From positions 5,064 through 10,126 of the forward strand of contig DCIW01000118.1 in the NCBI GenBank assembly GCA_002317225.1: a DNA stretch of 5,063 nt, in the 5' to 3' direction. The number at the start of each line of letters is the position of its first letter. The stretch's first letter is position 1. This stretch comes from Prevotellaceae bacterium UBA1716 (GTDB lineage Bacteria > Bacteroidota > Bacteroidia > Bacteroidales > Bacteroidaceae). The notes below the pieces were generated by a model, which saw only the letters and a list, made by a program, of their open reading frames with translations, was not told the origin of the DNA and did no database searches. The position numbers and the translations under genes are program-made. This document shows positions 4,906-5,063 of the stretch, one piece after another.

Positions 4906-5063
4906 ATGGCAAAAATGAATTTTGGTGGCGTTATCGAAGAGGTAATGACACGTGAAGAGTTCCCACTCGAGAAGGCTCGTGAAATCCTTAAGGATGAAAC
5001 AATTGCAGTTATCGGTTATGGTGTACAGGGTCCTGGTCAGGCTTGTAACCTTCGTGACAATGG
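4906..5063 (+). CDS. ilvC: Ketol-acid reductoisomerase (partial, N-terminal 52 codons)
   Basis: The frame opens at ATG 4906 and runs off the right edge after 52 complete codons. The protein starts MAKMNFGG and has TREEFPLEKAREILKDETIAVIGYG, an NADPH-binding Rossmann start with the glycine-rich loop GYGVQGPGQ (37-45), then LRDNG. These match the N-terminus of Bacteroidota ketol-acid reductoisomerase, which isomerises and reduces 2-acetolactate and 2-aceto-2-hydroxybutyrate to the dihydroxy acids used by IlvD. ATG 4906 is preferred over the Met at codon 4 because MAKMNFGG fits the family start. No Shine-Dalgarno sequence is present. The catalytic C-terminal domain is outside the window, so completeness cannot be judged. 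Confidence 0.95.
   Translation, partial: MAKMNFGGVIEEVMTREEFPLEKAREILKDETIAVIGYGVQGPGQACNLRDN

Overview
The window holds most of a branched-chain amino acid (isoleucine/valine/leucine) biosynthesis operon from a Bacteroidota bacterium, most likely of the Prevotella/Segatella type. Three things point there: protein features (the IlvC start MAKMNFGG with GYGVQGPGQ, and the IlvB motif LGNVRQWQ), the absence of a Shine-Dalgarno sequence at all four complete start sites, and an exact TAnnTTTG -7 promoter element before the first gene. Genus-level placement is inference.

Layout, all on the + strand: the last 26 codons of an unrelated upstream gene (1-81), possibly an SGNH-type hydrolase; a strong intrinsic terminator (115-163); the promoter and a roughly 100-nt leader with a perfect 8-bp hairpin (198-314); ilvD (315-2117); a 63-nt spacer with four ACTAGA units at exact 9-nt spacing; ilvB (2181-3875); a 47-nt spacer with four more CTAG-cored units at the same 9-nt spacing; ilvN (3923-4738); a 167-nt non-coding gap with a REP-like GC-rich hairpin and a second short hairpin; and the first 52 codons of ilvC (4906 to the window end).

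The genes act together. IlvB (catalytic) and IlvN (regulatory) form acetohydroxyacid synthase. IlvC reduces and isomerises its product. IlvD dehydrates the resulting dihydroxy acid to the 2-keto acid that is transaminated to valine or isoleucine. Active-site residues are intact in IlvD and IlvB, and the visible part of IlvC is normal. No gene looks broken or recently acquired.

Most of the window is ordinary metabolism. Two things stand out. First, IlvN carries an extension of about 93 residues ahead of its ACT domain, beginning with a regular Cys-x2-Cys-x2-Cys-x2-Cys motif and continuing as an Ala-rich, charged, probably disordered linker. Second, both short intergenic spacers carry a four-unit CTAG array with exact 9-nt phasing, ending 7-8 nt before the next start codon. 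By eye, CTAG occurs nine times in the window and never inside a coding region, apart from overlapping the ilvN stop codon. I see no evidence for a defence system, mobile gene cassette, CRISPR array or RNA gene.
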